DNA of 64,000 bases, taken from NCBI GenBank assembly GCA_019638625.1, contig JAHBTK010000005.1, positions 124,001-188,000 of the forward strand. The letters run 5' to 3'. The notes below the pieces were generated by a model. The model was not told the origin of the DNA and made no database searches. It saw only the letters and a program-made list of their open reading frames with translations. The translations under genes and the position numbers were made by a program. This document shows positions 44,218 through 53,662 of the stretch, one piece after another. Numbering within the stretch: the stretch's first letter is position 1; every line of letters starts with the position of its first letter. The stretch is from Chitinophagaceae bacterium (GTDB taxonomy: Bacteria > Bacteroidota > Bacteroidia > Chitinophagales > Chitinophagaceae).

Positions 44218-45111
44218 TTACATTGCCATGGCGTCCCGCTGTGTCGCCAGCATCTTCTTTTTGAATTGCAGCGGATTTTTGCCCGTTACTTTACGGAACT
44301 GCCTGATAAAGTGCGCCATATTATTATATCCGCAGCTATTGCTGATATCCTGAATGGTAAGCGTATCATCCGCAAGCAAACGACATGCCTGCCCGATACG
44401 GACTTCCATCAGGAACTGGAAATAAGTTTTGCGGTTGGTGTTCTTAAAAAACCGACAGAATGACTGGCGTGTCAGGTGTGTGAGCGCTGCCAGTTCCTCC
44501 AGGTACACCGGGCGGTGATAGTTCTGGAACGTATAATCGTATACGGCTTTCAACCGGTTATTATCGTAATCGCTGGCATTGTTGGTATATCCTTTCCCCG
44601 CCAGTATTTCGTATTCGCCGGTGTCTGCAATATATTCCAGGATGCCCAGCAAACAAAGCATTCGCTTTGCCGGCGGGAGGCTGATAATAGAGGACATGGC
44701 GGTTATTACAAAATCCCGGGTCTTCCCTTTTAACAATATCCCTCTGGGAGCGATATTGGTCAATAAATTATTGACAGCCGTCATCTCAGGAGTTTCCAGG
44801 AGGTCGCGACCGATATTTTGCAGCAGGAAATGTACCGTGATAGCCTCCCCCCGGGTTTTGAGGTTGGAAGAAATATACCGGGGCTCATGTACCGTGGTGT
44901 GAGGCAGGTGAGCGCCAAACAGCATCACATCGCCGGGTTGAAAGCTGCTCATATAGTCGCCTGCCGCCAGCGTACCCGCACTGTTTTTTATATATACTAT
45001 TTCTATTTCCGGGTGATAATGCCAGGGATTGATCATGTCCTTGCCCCTTACGGTCTGCACAAAAAATGACTGGTTTTGAGCGGGACTGAATTTTCTGAGA
45101 ATCGGTTTCAT
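44218..45111 (-). CDS. AraC family regulator with cupin domain
   Basis: The 297-residue protein has an N-terminal cupin sensor (INPWHYHPEIEIVYIKNSAG, PGDVMLFGAHLPH) and a C-terminal AraC DNA-binding region with two helix-turn-helix motifs (VYLEELAALTHLTRQSFCRF and TIQDISNSCGYNNMAHFIRQ, then FRKVTGKNPLQFKKK). The type usually activates sugar catabolism. It lies 130 bp upstream of the reductase/dehydrogenase pair on the same strand and is the likely regulator of it, by position only. Confidence 0.92.
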   Translation of the reverse strand: MKPILRKFSPAQNQSFFVQTVRGKDMINPWHYHPEIEIVYIKNSAGTLAAGDYMSSFQPGDVMLFGAHLPHTTVHEPRYISSNLKTRGEAITVHFLLQNIGRDLLETPEMTAVNNLLTNIAPRGILLKGKTRDFVITAMSSIISLPPAKRMLCLLGILEYIADTGEYEILAGKGYTNNASDYDNNRLKAVYDYTFQNYHRPVYLEELAALTHLTRQSFCRFFKNTNRKTYFQFLMEVRIGQACRLLADDTLTIQDISNSCGYNNMAHFIRQFRKVTGKNPLQFKKKMLATQRDAMAM

Positions 45112-45172
45112 ATTGCAAAAGCGGGAGGTGAATATAATACAATATTCTGAGGCGGGAAAAATAATGACAAAA

Positions 45173-45217
45173 AAATAAAACTATCTTAACAATCGAAGGA
45201 TCAAGATAGTTTTATTT
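45173..45217 (-). terminator. Intrinsic terminator of the sigma factor operon
   Basis: A perfect 15-bp stem (AAATAAAACTATCTT and AAGATAGTTTTATTT) is followed on the minus strand by further T residues. It lies 31 bp after the stop codon of the dual-membrane protein. Confidence 0.85.
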
Positions 45218-45247
45218 GTAATATAAGTTAACCGATAACCTGCCGGC

Positions 45248-46816
45248 TTACCTTCTTTTATCGCTGACGATGATGTTATACCGGAAGTATAGCTGAAATG
45301 CCTGGTTGCGTGCCTGGGAAGCAGGCAACGTGTTGTTGATCTTCAGGTCAATATAGTTATTAAATGCCTGGCTGTAACGGAACCCGAACATAAAACGGTT
45401 GACATAATAATTGGCGTCAAACAGGTAGCGCCATTCGGAGCCTCTGAAATTATATGATGCCGCATCGTCTTTTAAAGTAATGGTTTCAGATCGCAACAGG
45501 GTGTTGTTCGGTCCCATTTGTTCCACCGATGCCAGTCCGCTGCTGAGCGAAGAGAACTGCATTCCGCTGCCCAGGTAGAAGTTCTTTACAGGACTGTAAT
45601 AAAAACTCAGGGGCATATTGAAATAATACAACTTCCTCAGGTAAGTATTTTCATACATCACGTTGCTGCTAACGGGGGTAAGAAATGTACGGTGGTTCAG
45701 CAGCAGGTTAGGAGTAGCTTGCGGCGCATTGAACTGAAATTCACTCAGCACATAAATCCTGTCAGTAACATGCAGTTGGAGGTATGGAGCCGGAATGTAA
45801 TCAGTGACCTTATTTCGTGTGGCGCCGGCGCCGTAGTCATAGGTTTTCTGGTCGCCGATTGAAAAATTCTGGTAGGGCGCCAAACCAGCGGCAAACCAGC
45901 GTTCCGGTTGCTCTCCCCATAAAGAACGGTTGCTGCGATACGACCTTGCCATATCTCTTTCATCTTTCCTTTGCTGACGTTTGAGTTCTTTGGCAACCGC
46001 TTTTTTCAGGGATTCGTTCTCAGGTAGTTGATAAGTTAGCTTAGGAAGGGATCCTTCTGCAGTGATCGTCAACCGGTCCGTGTAGAGAAAGTTTTCAACG
46101 GGTACGGATGCCGGCATTGCCTTAGCCAATGCAGTGGCCGACGCACTGTATGAAAAATAAGATGTTTTGTCGTTTGGTATAGCCTTCTCTGATATTTCAG
46201 AGGAGTTAAGGTCGCTAACGGCTGAATCCACTTCAAGTAAACTTGAAATGCTGGTGTTACCTGCCTCTGCAGGTAACGGAACGGGAGGTGTTAAAGGTAG
46301 TATATTTTCTACATTCCTGCTTTTTAAATTATTTTTTCCGGTTTGTTTTTGAGAGCTTTTTGCAATCGCATCAATTGAGCGGGGTTCAATATCTGTATTG
46401 CTTACAGCGATAGGAACGCTGTTGATGCCGGTATTAAGTGTTTTCTGCGGGTCATTTTTCAAAGTTTCCTTATTCTGCATCCGGGGTATTTCCGGGGATG
46501 CAGTAGCTCGTTTACCCGGCTGACCTGAAGTCTCAGGGAAGGTTACCAGATTACCGGGCACTGCTTCCGTTGTCGCGATTTCATTATTTCCGTCACCGGC
46601 TTCAGGCGATCTCATATAAAAGACAACAGCCGCTCCTATCAGGAGCAATGCCAATCCACCGGCCCACCATTTTCCCGTTCCCGGTTTTTTGCCAGGTGCT
46701 GCAGGCATCTCTTTATCCAGCAAAACTTTCATTTTTTGCCAGGAGACATCCATATCAGGAACCGGCAGGTTCTCCAGTTTTTGGGCAATTGTTTCGTATG
46801 GTATCTTTCTGTTCAT
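45248..46816 (-). CDS. Anti-sigma-like protein spanning inner and outer membranes
   Basis: The 522-residue protein has a short cytosolic N-terminus (residues 1-49, MDVSWQKMKVLLDKEM), one membrane helix (about 50-68, WAGGLALLLIGAAVVFYM), a long Ser/Pro/Asn-rich periplasmic stretch (70-290) and a C-terminal barrel-like domain (300-522) with alternating aromatic strands, ending FQLYFRYNIIVSDKRR. It overlaps the upstream ECF sigma gene by one base. The architecture matches the dual membrane-spanning anti-sigma factors (Dma) reported in Bacteroides, where the barrel senses the outer membrane. I infer a similar role. Confidence 0.65.
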   Translation of the reverse strand: MNRKIPYETIAQKLENLPVPDMDVSWQKMKVLLDKEMPAAPGKKPGTGKWWAGGLALLLIGAAVVFYMRSPEAGDGNNEIATTEAVPGNLVTFPETSGQPGKRATASPEIPRMQNKETLKNDPQKTLNTGINSVPIAVSNTDIEPRSIDAIAKSSQKQTGKNNLKSRNVENILPLTPPVPLPAEAGNTSISSLLEVDSAVSDLNSSEISEKAIPNDKTSYFSYSASATALAKAMPASVPVENFLYTDRLTITAEGSLPKLTYQLPENESLKKAVAKELKRQQRKDERDMARSYRSNRSLWGEQPERWFAAGLAPYQNFSIGDQKTYDYGAGATRNKVTDYIPAPYLQLHVTDRIYVLSEFQFNAPQATPNLLLNHRTFLTPVSSNVMYENTYLRKLYYFNMPLSFYYSPVKNFYLGSGMQFSSLSSGLASVEQMGPNNTLLRSETITLKDDAASYNFRGSEWRYLFDANYYVNRFMFGFRYSQAFNNYIDLKINNTLPASQARNQAFQLYFRYNIIVSDKRR

Positions 46817-47361
46817 TATGCCACATGTAAGGTTTTAAGAGATTTTTGTAACAATCGTCTCGCTTCACTCAAATGCCATTTGCTGGTTCCTTCACTGATG
46901 CCCATCTTCAACCCGATTTCCTTGTGTGTAAACCCTTCGATAACATATAAGTTGAATACTGTTTGTGTAGCGGTTGGCAGGTTTTTGATATGATGAAGCA
47001 ATTCTGTTGTATTAAGTCTTTGAAGTGCATCACTTTCAATAAACGGTTCCGTAGCGTAATCCAGTTCCAGATGCTGTTTGTGTTTCTGATTCTGCCTGAT
47101 AAAGTCGATGGCTGTATTTACCATAATGGTCCTTATCCAGGTGTACAGGCTCGCTTTAGCCGGATCGAATGACTGTATATTTTTAAAGACCTTCAAAAAA
47201 CCATTGTTTAAAACCTCGATGGTGTCGTTTTCATTGTGGGTATAGCGGGTACATATGGATCCCATCGACACATAAAACTTCTTGTATAAAAGCTCCTGCG
47301 CCTTACGGTCGTTGTGTATACAACCATTAATCAGGTCTGTATCTAAGGGGGTACTGCTCAA
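46816..47361 (-). CDS. ECF-type RNA polymerase sigma factor
   Basis: The 181-residue protein has sigma-70 region 2 (LLYKKFYVSMGSICTRYTHN, VLNNGFLKVFKNIQSF, SLYTWIRTIMVNTAIDFIRQ) and region 4 (VFNLYVIEGFTHKEIGLKMG, ISEGTSKWHLSEARRLLQ). The start is TTG at 47361, since no suitable ATG exists; a strong AGGAGG sits only 3 nt before it, which is unusual for this phylum. It is cotranscribed with the dual-membrane protein downstream, its likely anti-sigma partner. Confidence 0.88.
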   Translation of the reverse strand: MSSTPLDTDLINGCIHNDRKAQELLYKKFYVSMGSICTRYTHNENDTIEVLNNGFLKVFKNIQSFDPAKASLYTWIRTIMVNTAIDFIRQNQKHKQHLELDYATEPFIESDALQRLNTTELLHHIKNLPTATQTVFNLYVIEGFTHKEIGLKMGISEGTSKWHLSEARRLLQKSLKTLHVA

Positions 47362-47692
47362 TAGCCTCCTAATTTAAAATTGCTGTTTCGTAATTATCGC
47401 CATTCGTATAGTAAGGTAGAATATTTCCCGCTAATACCTTATATACCTCCTTCCACTCATAATGATTATAACACTATTTAAACAATGTTTTATAGGTATT
47501 ATTATACGCCGGAAAAACAAATGGGGTTGGGTAAGAATGATTTATCAAATGTCTACTTCTGTTAACAATGCCGGTCAGGAAGGTCGTAGAGATTATTTTG
47601 TATTATTTAAAAATATCATGTATTCATTGTATACCATATACAAATAACGGTGCCAGGTTACCCGCTTCAGATAGCAGACCACAGGATATGGT
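47362..47692. other. Gene-free interval
   Basis: AT-rich spacer between two minus-strand transcription units. I see no gene, repeat or clear -7 element. Confidence 0.5.
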
Positions 47693-47732
47693 TAAAAAAC
47701 AAGGGAATATATTCACCCGAACATATTCCCTT
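47693..47732 (-). terminator. Intrinsic terminator of the oxidoreductase operon
   Basis: AAGGGAATAT (47701-47710) pairs with ATATTCCCTT (47723-47732), followed on the minus strand by GTTTTTT. Confidence 0.85.
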
Positions 47733-47752
47733 GAGCTGTTTTAGAGATATTA

Positions 47753-49138
47753 TTATACCTGATCCGGAACTACATATGGAGGACGATAAGCCCTTGTCAG
47801 GAACGAATCAGCCTCCGGATCGTTTACAAATTTTTCAAAATCCCGGTTACCACCCATAAACTTCAATTCCCTTCCCAAGCGATAGGAAATATTTGCCAGG
47901 GAGGGGAGGGCGGAAGAGTAGTGTCCTTCTATGATGTCACAGTTCAGCGATCCTGTTTTTCCTGAACGGATGGCATCTATAAAATTGGCATAATGCTCTG
48001 TTCCGCCGGGAGGAGTTCTCGGGTCGGCCGGGGCTTTTGAAGCCGATTTTGAGCCGGCAAAAGCAGCGGTTTCCCTTTTACGGAAAGCGTTCCAGGTATT
48101 TCCGTTGATCTCAAGATAACCATCTGACCCGTAGAATATATTGCCTATGCGGATATCAAGCCCGGACTCACCATTGGAATATCCACCCCTGGTTTCAAAC
48201 TCCAGTACGGTTCCGTCCTGGTATTTGAATAATGAGCTCTGCATGTTAGGGGTTTCCTGTGCACACTCCTTAGGTGACCAACCAAAAACACCCCCGGTTG
48301 AAAATACCGATATGGGGTGTTCATTTTTATTCAGTCCCCATCGGGCTATATCAAACTGGTGCGGTCCCTGGTTGCCCGTATCGCCGTTGCCTGTTTCCCA
48401 GAACCAATGCCAGTTATAATGTCCCTTTTTTTCGTTATACGGACGGTAAGAAACCGGTCCCAGCCAGTTATCGTAATGCAGGGATGCCGGCGGTTCGCTG
48501 TCCCTGGCTACGCCGAAGGGATCACGTGGTTTTATACAAAGTCCACGGGCGGCATATACCTCGCCGATGCCACCGTCGTGCAGAAACTTAATGGCTTCCC
48601 TTACATTATTGAATGAGCGGTTTTGAAAGCCTACCTGTACCAGGCGGTTGTATTTTCGGGAGGCTTCGATCATTTTTCTTCCTTCCCAAATATTATGCGA
48701 TGCCGGCTTTTCCACATACACATGTTTACCAGCCTGGCAGGCCCAGATCGTACCCAGGGCGTGCCAGTAATTGGGAGTTGCAAAAGAAACGGCGTGGATA
48801 TCCTTGTCATCAAATACTTTGCGCATATCCCACTCTGTCCGGGGTTTCGTTCCCAGTTTTTTTGCGACAACATCTGCTTTTTCAGCAAACAGGCTTTCGT
48901 CTACATCACAAAGCGTTTTTAAGTTGACATTGCGGTTATCCTTCAGGTTGCACCAGGCGTTGATATGGGTTCCGCCCTGACCGCGGATACCGATAACCGC
49001 TATATTCAATCGTTCATTTGCTCCCCTGATGGATGCATATGACTTTGCGCTGAGTCCCATACCTCCGATGGCAACTCCCGCGCCGGCTATCGCTGTCTTC
49101 TTTATGAAACTCCTTCGTGAGCTTTCCTTTTCTTTCAT
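47753..49138 (-). CDS. Gfo/Idh/MocA family oxidoreductase, Tat-exported
   Basis: The 461-residue protein begins with a twin-arginine signal (SSRRSFIKKTAIAGAGVAIGG). The Rossmann domain has LNIAVIGIRGQGGTHINAW, then VSFATPNYWHALGTIWACQAGKHVYVEKP with the conserved EKP motif, and the C-terminal domain has GDTGNQGPHQFDIARWGL. Members oxidise or epimerise sugars with tightly bound NAD(P). Exported versions are typical of Bacteroidota and often act on glycans or cyclitols. It is cotranscribed with the isomerase-like gene 34 bp upstream. Confidence 0.88.
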   Translation of the reverse strand: MKEKESSRRSFIKKTAIAGAGVAIGGMGLSAKSYASIRGANERLNIAVIGIRGQGGTHINAWCNLKDNRNVNLKTLCDVDESLFAEKADVVAKKLGTKPRTEWDMRKVFDDKDIHAVSFATPNYWHALGTIWACQAGKHVYVEKPASHNIWEGRKMIEASRKYNRLVQVGFQNRSFNNVREAIKFLHDGGIGEVYAARGLCIKPRDPFGVARDSEPPASLHYDNWLGPVSYRPYNEKKGHYNWHWFWETGNGDTGNQGPHQFDIARWGLNKNEHPISVFSTGGVFGWSPKECAQETPNMQSSLFKYQDGTVLEFETRGGYSNGESGLDIRIGNIFYGSDGYLEINGNTWNAFRKRETAAFAGSKSASKAPADPRTPPGGTEHYANFIDAIRSGKTGSLNCDIIEGHYSSALPSLANISYRLGRELKFMGGNRDFEKFVNDPEADSFLTRAYRPPYVVPDQV

Positions 49139-49172
49139 GTGAAATATTTAGTTGAAAATGTATAAACTGGAT

Positions 49173-50060
49173 TTATCTGCTTTTTTTCGCATTGGCTACC
49201 ATCTGGTTGAATACAGCCAATTGCTCCTGCATGGCTTTTACCCTGTCAGGTACTTCCGTCCGTGCTTCAAGTAATATCCATCCGTTATAATTCATTCCCA
49301 CAAACAGGTTCATTAGTTGCTGGTAAGGATAATCGCCTATATTCAGTTCCCGTACATGCACGGTATCTCCGAACCATTTTTTTACGGAGTGAAAGTTTTG
49401 CTCCAGGCCCGGTGGCAGCAGGTCCTCGTCATTGCTGTTCCAGCATATTTTTACAGCCGGTTCTGTCACCTGCTCAAAAATGGCTTTCATAACGGGAATG
49501 TCCTGGGTATATCTTCCGTGTACCTCCACCCGTACCAGTTGTCCCAGGTTCTTCGCGAATTTACCTATTTCGTTAAAAGAAGCCGCTATCTGGGCGATGG
49601 TCTTTTCTTTCGATACCTCTGCAGGCAGTGTATTGGGCTTCACTTTAATACCGGTAGCCCCGATATCTTTACAGAGTTGGATATATTCCCTGGTACCCTC
49701 AATGTTTTTTTTGAGTACGGCGGGGTCCGGGCTGTGGTATTCAAAATTGGACCCGTATCCCAGACAGGTAACCGGGCTGTCATTAAATCTTTTTTTCACT
49801 TCAGCCCGCTGAACAGCATTGAGGTTGGTTTCCACTTTATGTGCGTGTTCCGTACGGAGTTCTACTCCCAGTAATCCGGACTTTTCACAATTGGCTATCA
49901 GGGTTGGCAGGTCCCAGTCACGTCCCCACTGGTAGGTAACCAGCCCGAATTTCATACCGGCATTTGCATCGCTGAAGCTGCTGAGACCGCTCAGTAACGG
50001 AACGCTTAACCCCGCGTAAGTTGTCTGGCGTATAAAGTTTCTTCTTGTTAGTGTACTCAT
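49173..50060 (-). CDS. Sugar phosphate isomerase/epimerase-like protein, Tat-exported
   Basis: The 295-residue protein has a twin-arginine signal (LTRRNFIRQTTYAGLSVPLL) and a xylose-isomerase-like TIM barrel: FGLVTYQWGRDWDLPTLIANC, LGVELRTEHAHKVETNL, EYIQLCKDIGATGIKVKP, VRVEVHGRYTQDIP and ICWNSNDEDLLPPG, ending WILLEARTEVPDR. The conserved Glu, His and Asp residues suggest a metal site. It is first in a two-gene operon with the oxidoreductase, so the two probably handle the same sugar derivative outside the cytosol. Confidence 0.85.
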   Translation of the reverse strand: MSTLTRRNFIRQTTYAGLSVPLLSGLSSFSDANAGMKFGLVTYQWGRDWDLPTLIANCEKSGLLGVELRTEHAHKVETNLNAVQRAEVKKRFNDSPVTCLGYGSNFEYHSPDPAVLKKNIEGTREYIQLCKDIGATGIKVKPNTLPAEVSKEKTIAQIAASFNEIGKFAKNLGQLVRVEVHGRYTQDIPVMKAIFEQVTEPAVKICWNSNDEDLLPPGLEQNFHSVKKWFGDTVHVRELNIGDYPYQQLMNLFVGMNYNGWILLEARTEVPDRVKAMQEQLAVFNQMVANAKKSR

Positions 50061-50439
50061 AATTGATGCTGAGAAAAAATATACACTGCCATAATCAGAT
50101 AGCAGGCAATATGTTATCCGGAAATATACTGAACTTATGGAAATGACAGAAAAATATTTGTTGAATCATAGAGTATTTGTCCTATTATGTTTCCTGTTGT
50201 CAGGAATTTTCAATTATCCGCCGGGGAGGTAAAACAGGAGGTTTCCAGCTTCAACACGGCAGAAGCTCAAAATGTTGAAAAGTTTTACATGTATTTAAAA
50301 TAAGGACCAATCACGTCCAAGCAAATTTTAAAAACCCTTATCGATTAATCAATGATGTGGTATTGATATGGCATAAATGCCTGTAAATAGGAATTCTGTA
50401 ACTTTTTGATAGGGTATTGATGGGGTGGAAAACAACCTG
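50061..50439. other. Gene-free interval before the PUL
   Basis: About 440 bp of spacer divides the divergent oxidoreductase operon and the PUL. I see no gene or repeat, only the -7 element at its right end. Confidence 0.5.
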
Positions 50440-50464
50440 TTGGGGATATTTATGGTTAAGTTTG
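50440..50464 (+). promoter_or_regulatory. Promoter candidate of the PUL
   Basis: TAAGTTTG (50457-50464) matches TAnnTTTG exactly, 38 bp before the ATG. TTG at 50440-50442 is only 14 nt upstream, so the -33 match is weak. Confidence 0.45.
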
Positions 50465-50501
50465 TTTTCAAACTATTATTTAACCAAAAACATGCTTGTG
50501 T

Positions 50502-53500
50502 ATGAATCGCCAACATTTGCTATTTGCCATTTTCTTGCTGCTGTCCCAGGCTTTTTCCCCCTCGGCCAGGGCGCAGGATATTACAGTCAGGGGACAGGTC
50601 AGCGCCAAAACCTCCGGCTCACCGCTTGAAGGCGCCACGATAAGAGTAAAGGGAACCAATACTGCCACGGTAACCGACCAAAACGGTAATTTTGAATTAA
50701 ATGCACGCCCCGGCGCCATCCTGATCATTTCTTATGTCGGACTGGCAGAACAGGAACTGACCATACCGGCAGACGGCGTTGTTTCCGTATGGCTTGATGA
50801 TGAAGACGTCAGGAGCGGCCTTGATGAGGTAGTAGTGGTAGGATATGGTACCCAACGGAAATCCAATATAACGGGCGCTATCTCCAGTGTAAAAGCCAAA
50901 GACCTGGAAAATATACCCAACGGCAGGGTAGAACAGGCACTACAGGGCCGGGTATCCGGGGTAACGATCATGCAGAATTCGGGACAACCCGGGTCAGCCT
51001 CTACCATCCGTGTTCGTGGGGTTACCTCCTTTGGTAACAGCAGCCCGTTGTGGGTGGTTGACGGCGTGGTGGTTGATGGTGGCGGTATCGGCTACCTGAA
51101 CCAGTCTGATATTGAATCCATTGAGGTGTTGAAAGATGCCGCTTCTTCTGCCATATATGGTACACGCGCTGCGGCGGGTGTTATCCTGGTCACTACCAAA
51201 AAGGGTAAAGCCGGAAAGTTTGTAGTGAACTACAATGGGTTTTACGGCGTATCGCAGCCGGCTAAAAAGCTGAAATTGCTGAATGCCGAAGAATATGCCA
51301 CATTGCTGAATGAAAGGTCTGTTGCCGCTGGTGGAAATATATTGTTCTCTGATCCCGGGTCACTGGGAAAGGGCACGGACTGGCAGGATGCCATTTTCAA
51401 CAACAGCGCTAACCGGCACAATCACGAAATAAGCGTAAGTGGCGGAAACGACAGGTCTACCTTCTACGTTTCTGCCGGTATACAGAATCAGCAGGGTATT
51501 GTGGCTACACAAATATCCAACTATGATAAGAAGAATTTCAGGCTGAACTCAACCCACAAAATTTCCCGCATTTTCACTTTTGGACAGACACTGGGGTATA
51601 CCCGTGAGAAAAATATCGGATTGGGTAATACCAACAGCGAATTTGGCGGACCCCTTAGTTCTGCTATCAACCTGGACCCCATAACTCCCCTGGTGGTGAT
51701 AGATCCCGCGCAGGCCAATGTCGCTCCTTACAGCGTGAACCCTGTTATAAGAGATGCAGCGGGTAGTCCATACGGTATTTCTTCGCTGGTGGGACAGGAA
51801 ATGACCAACCCACTGGCCTATATGCAAACCCGGCTGGGCAACTATAGCTGGGCGGAAAATGTGGTAGGGAACGCTTACCTGGAAGCCGGTATAATAGACG
51901 GATTAAAAGTCCGGTCAACCGTTGGAGCTAAAAAGGCCTACTGGGGCGGTGTCGGATTTACTCCCGTTTTCTATCTGAATGCTACCAATGTGGTGAGCCA
52001 GAATAACTATGGAAAAAGTGAAAACAGGAGCTTCAACTGGAATATTGAAAACACCATCACCTACAGCAAGGCGCTGGGCGCCCATGACTTTTCTGTCTTG
52101 CTTGGGCAGGGCGCCTATGTTGAAAATATTGGCGGATATACAGGCATAACTTTATACAACCTGCCTATCACCGGTTACAAGGAAGCTTCCTTTAATTTTG
52201 ATATACCACAGGCCAACCGCAACTCCGCCGCCTCCGATTTTATTGAGCACAAGCTTACTTCCCTGTTTGCCCGTGTAAACTACAGCTTCGATAACAGGTA
52301 CCTGTTTACCGGTATCATCCGGCGCGATGGTTCCAGCAGGTTTGGAAGCAACAAAAAATACGGCGTGTTTCCTTCGTTCTCTGCAGGATGGAATGTACAC
52401 AATGAAAATTTCTGGTCAGATAACAACTTTGTCAACACGCTTAAGCTGAGAGGTGGATATGGCGTTGTCGGCAGCGATGAACTGGATAATTTCAGGTATC
52501 TGTCTACCATTAGCGGTGGAAACAACTATACCATTGGCAGTTCGGGCGTGGTCACTACCGGATACGCGCCTACTACACTGGATAACCCGGATCTGCAATG
52601 GGAGCAGACAGCTTCATCCAATATCGGTTTGGATGCGCAGTTGTTCAACGATGTTAGTTTCCGGATAGATGTTTACTCCAAAAAAACAACGGGTATGCTA
52701 CGCCAGGTTGTTATTCCCGGTTATGTAGGCGTGGGCAGTTCCCCCTGGGCGAATATTGCAGATATGAAAAACAGCGGTGTGGAACTGGAACTGGGGTATA
52801 ATAAGCAAATAGGCGACTTATCGTTGTCTCTAAACGGCAACATTACTTACCTGAAAAATGAAATAACCTACGTAGGCGCGGACACCAATTTTATCGGTGG
52901 CGGCGCTTCCTTCCAGTCTATGGGAGCGGTTACCAGAACCCAGGTAGGATATTCCTTCAACGAATTCTGGGGGTATAAAACCCAGGACATTTTCCAGAAC
53001 GAAGCGGAAATTGCAGCGTATGTTGATAAAGACGGCAACCGGATCCAGCCCAATGCCCGTCCGGGCGATTTCCGCTGGCAGGATACGAATGGTGACGGCA
53101 GGATATCAGAAGAAGACAGGGCGTTTTTAGGCAGCAACCTTCCCAAATACACTTACGGACTTACCATCAACCTTGCATACAAGGGGTTTGACTTTATGAC
53201 CTTTGCACAGGGGGCTGCCGGCAATAAAATTTTCCAGGGACTACGCCGCCTGGATATCGGCAACGCCAATTATGATGCAAAAGCCCTGGGTCGCTGGACG
53301 GGTGAAGGCTCCTCCAACAGTTATCCCAGGCTGGTGAGCAATGACCCCAACAGGAACTTCAGCCGGATGTCTGATTTTTACCTGGAAAAAGGAGACTACC
53401 TGAGGTTAAAAGTAGTACAACTGGGGTACAGCCTGCCCCGCCAGGTATTGGGCAACACGGGCATCTCCAGGATACGGGTATATGTTACTGCCGAAAACCT

Positions 53501-53621
53501 GCTTACGTTTACCCGATACACCGGATACGATCCTGAAGTAGGTGGCGGCGTGTTTGGTGTAGATAAAGGACAATACCCGCAGGCGCGTGCATTTATGGGC
53601 GGACTGCAAATCCAGTTTTAA
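50502..53621 (+). CDS. SusC/RagA family TonB-linked outer membrane protein (PUL)
   Basis: The protein is 1039 residues from ATG 50502; the frame opens two codons earlier at TTG. A signal peptide (LLFAIFLLLSQAFSPSARAQ) is followed by the regulatory-like domain (ITVRGQVSAKTSGSPLEGATI), the SusC box LDEVVVVGYGTQRKSNITGA, the plug (VEQALQGRVSGVTIM, STIRVRGVTSFG, IEVLKDAASSAIYGTRAAAG) and a barrel ending QARAFMGGLQIQF. It imports an oligosaccharide with the SusD downstream (41 bp gap). The adjoining GH30 enzyme suggests a beta-glucan-type ligand (inference). Confidence 0.95.
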   Translation: MNRQHLLFAIFLLLSQAFSPSARAQDITVRGQVSAKTSGSPLEGATIRVKGTNTATVTDQNGNFELNARPGAILIISYVGLAEQELTIPADGVVSVWLDDEDVRSGLDEVVVVGYGTQRKSNITGAISSVKAKDLENIPNGRVEQALQGRVSGVTIMQNSGQPGSASTIRVRGVTSFGNSSPLWVVDGVVVDGGGIGYLNQSDIESIEVLKDAASSAIYGTRAAAGVILVTTKKGKAGKFVVNYNGFYGVSQPAKKLKLLNAEEYATLLNERSVAAGGNILFSDPGSLGKGTDWQDAIFNNSANRHNHEISVSGGNDRSTFYVSAGIQNQQGIVATQISNYDKKNFRLNSTHKISRIFTFGQTLGYTREKNIGLGNTNSEFGGPLSSAINLDPITPLVVIDPAQANVAPYSVNPVIRDAAGSPYGISSLVGQEMTNPLAYMQTRLGNYSWAENVVGNAYLEAGIIDGLKVRSTVGAKKAYWGGVGFTPVFYLNATNVVSQNNYGKSENRSFNWNIENTITYSKALGAHDFSVLLGQGAYVENIGGYTGITLYNLPITGYKEASFNFDIPQANRNSAASDFIEHKLTSLFARVNYSFDNRYLFTGIIRRDGSSRFGSNKKYGVFPSFSAGWNVHNENFWSDNNFVNTLKLRGGYGVVGSDELDNFRYLSTISGGNNYTIGSSGVVTTGYAPTTLDNPDLQWEQTASSNIGLDAQLFNDVSFRIDVYSKKTTGMLRQVVIPGYVGVGSSPWANIADMKNSGVELELGYNKQIGDLSLSLNGNITYLKNEITYVGADTNFIGGGASFQSMGAVTRTQVGYSFNEFWGYKTQDIFQNEAEIAAYVDKDGNRIQPNARPGDFRWQDTNGDGRISEEDRAFLGSNLPKYTYGLTINLAYKGFDFMTFAQGAAGNKIFQGLRRLDIGNANYDAKALGRWTGEGSSNSYPRLVSNDPNRNFSRMSDFYLEKGDYLRLKVVQLGYSLPRQVLGNTGISRIRVYVTAENLLTFTRYTGYDPEVGGGVFGVDKGQYPQARAFMGGLQIQF

Positions 53622-53662
53622 AGAGTCCTGTACTGATCTTACAAAACATTAAAAATAAACAA

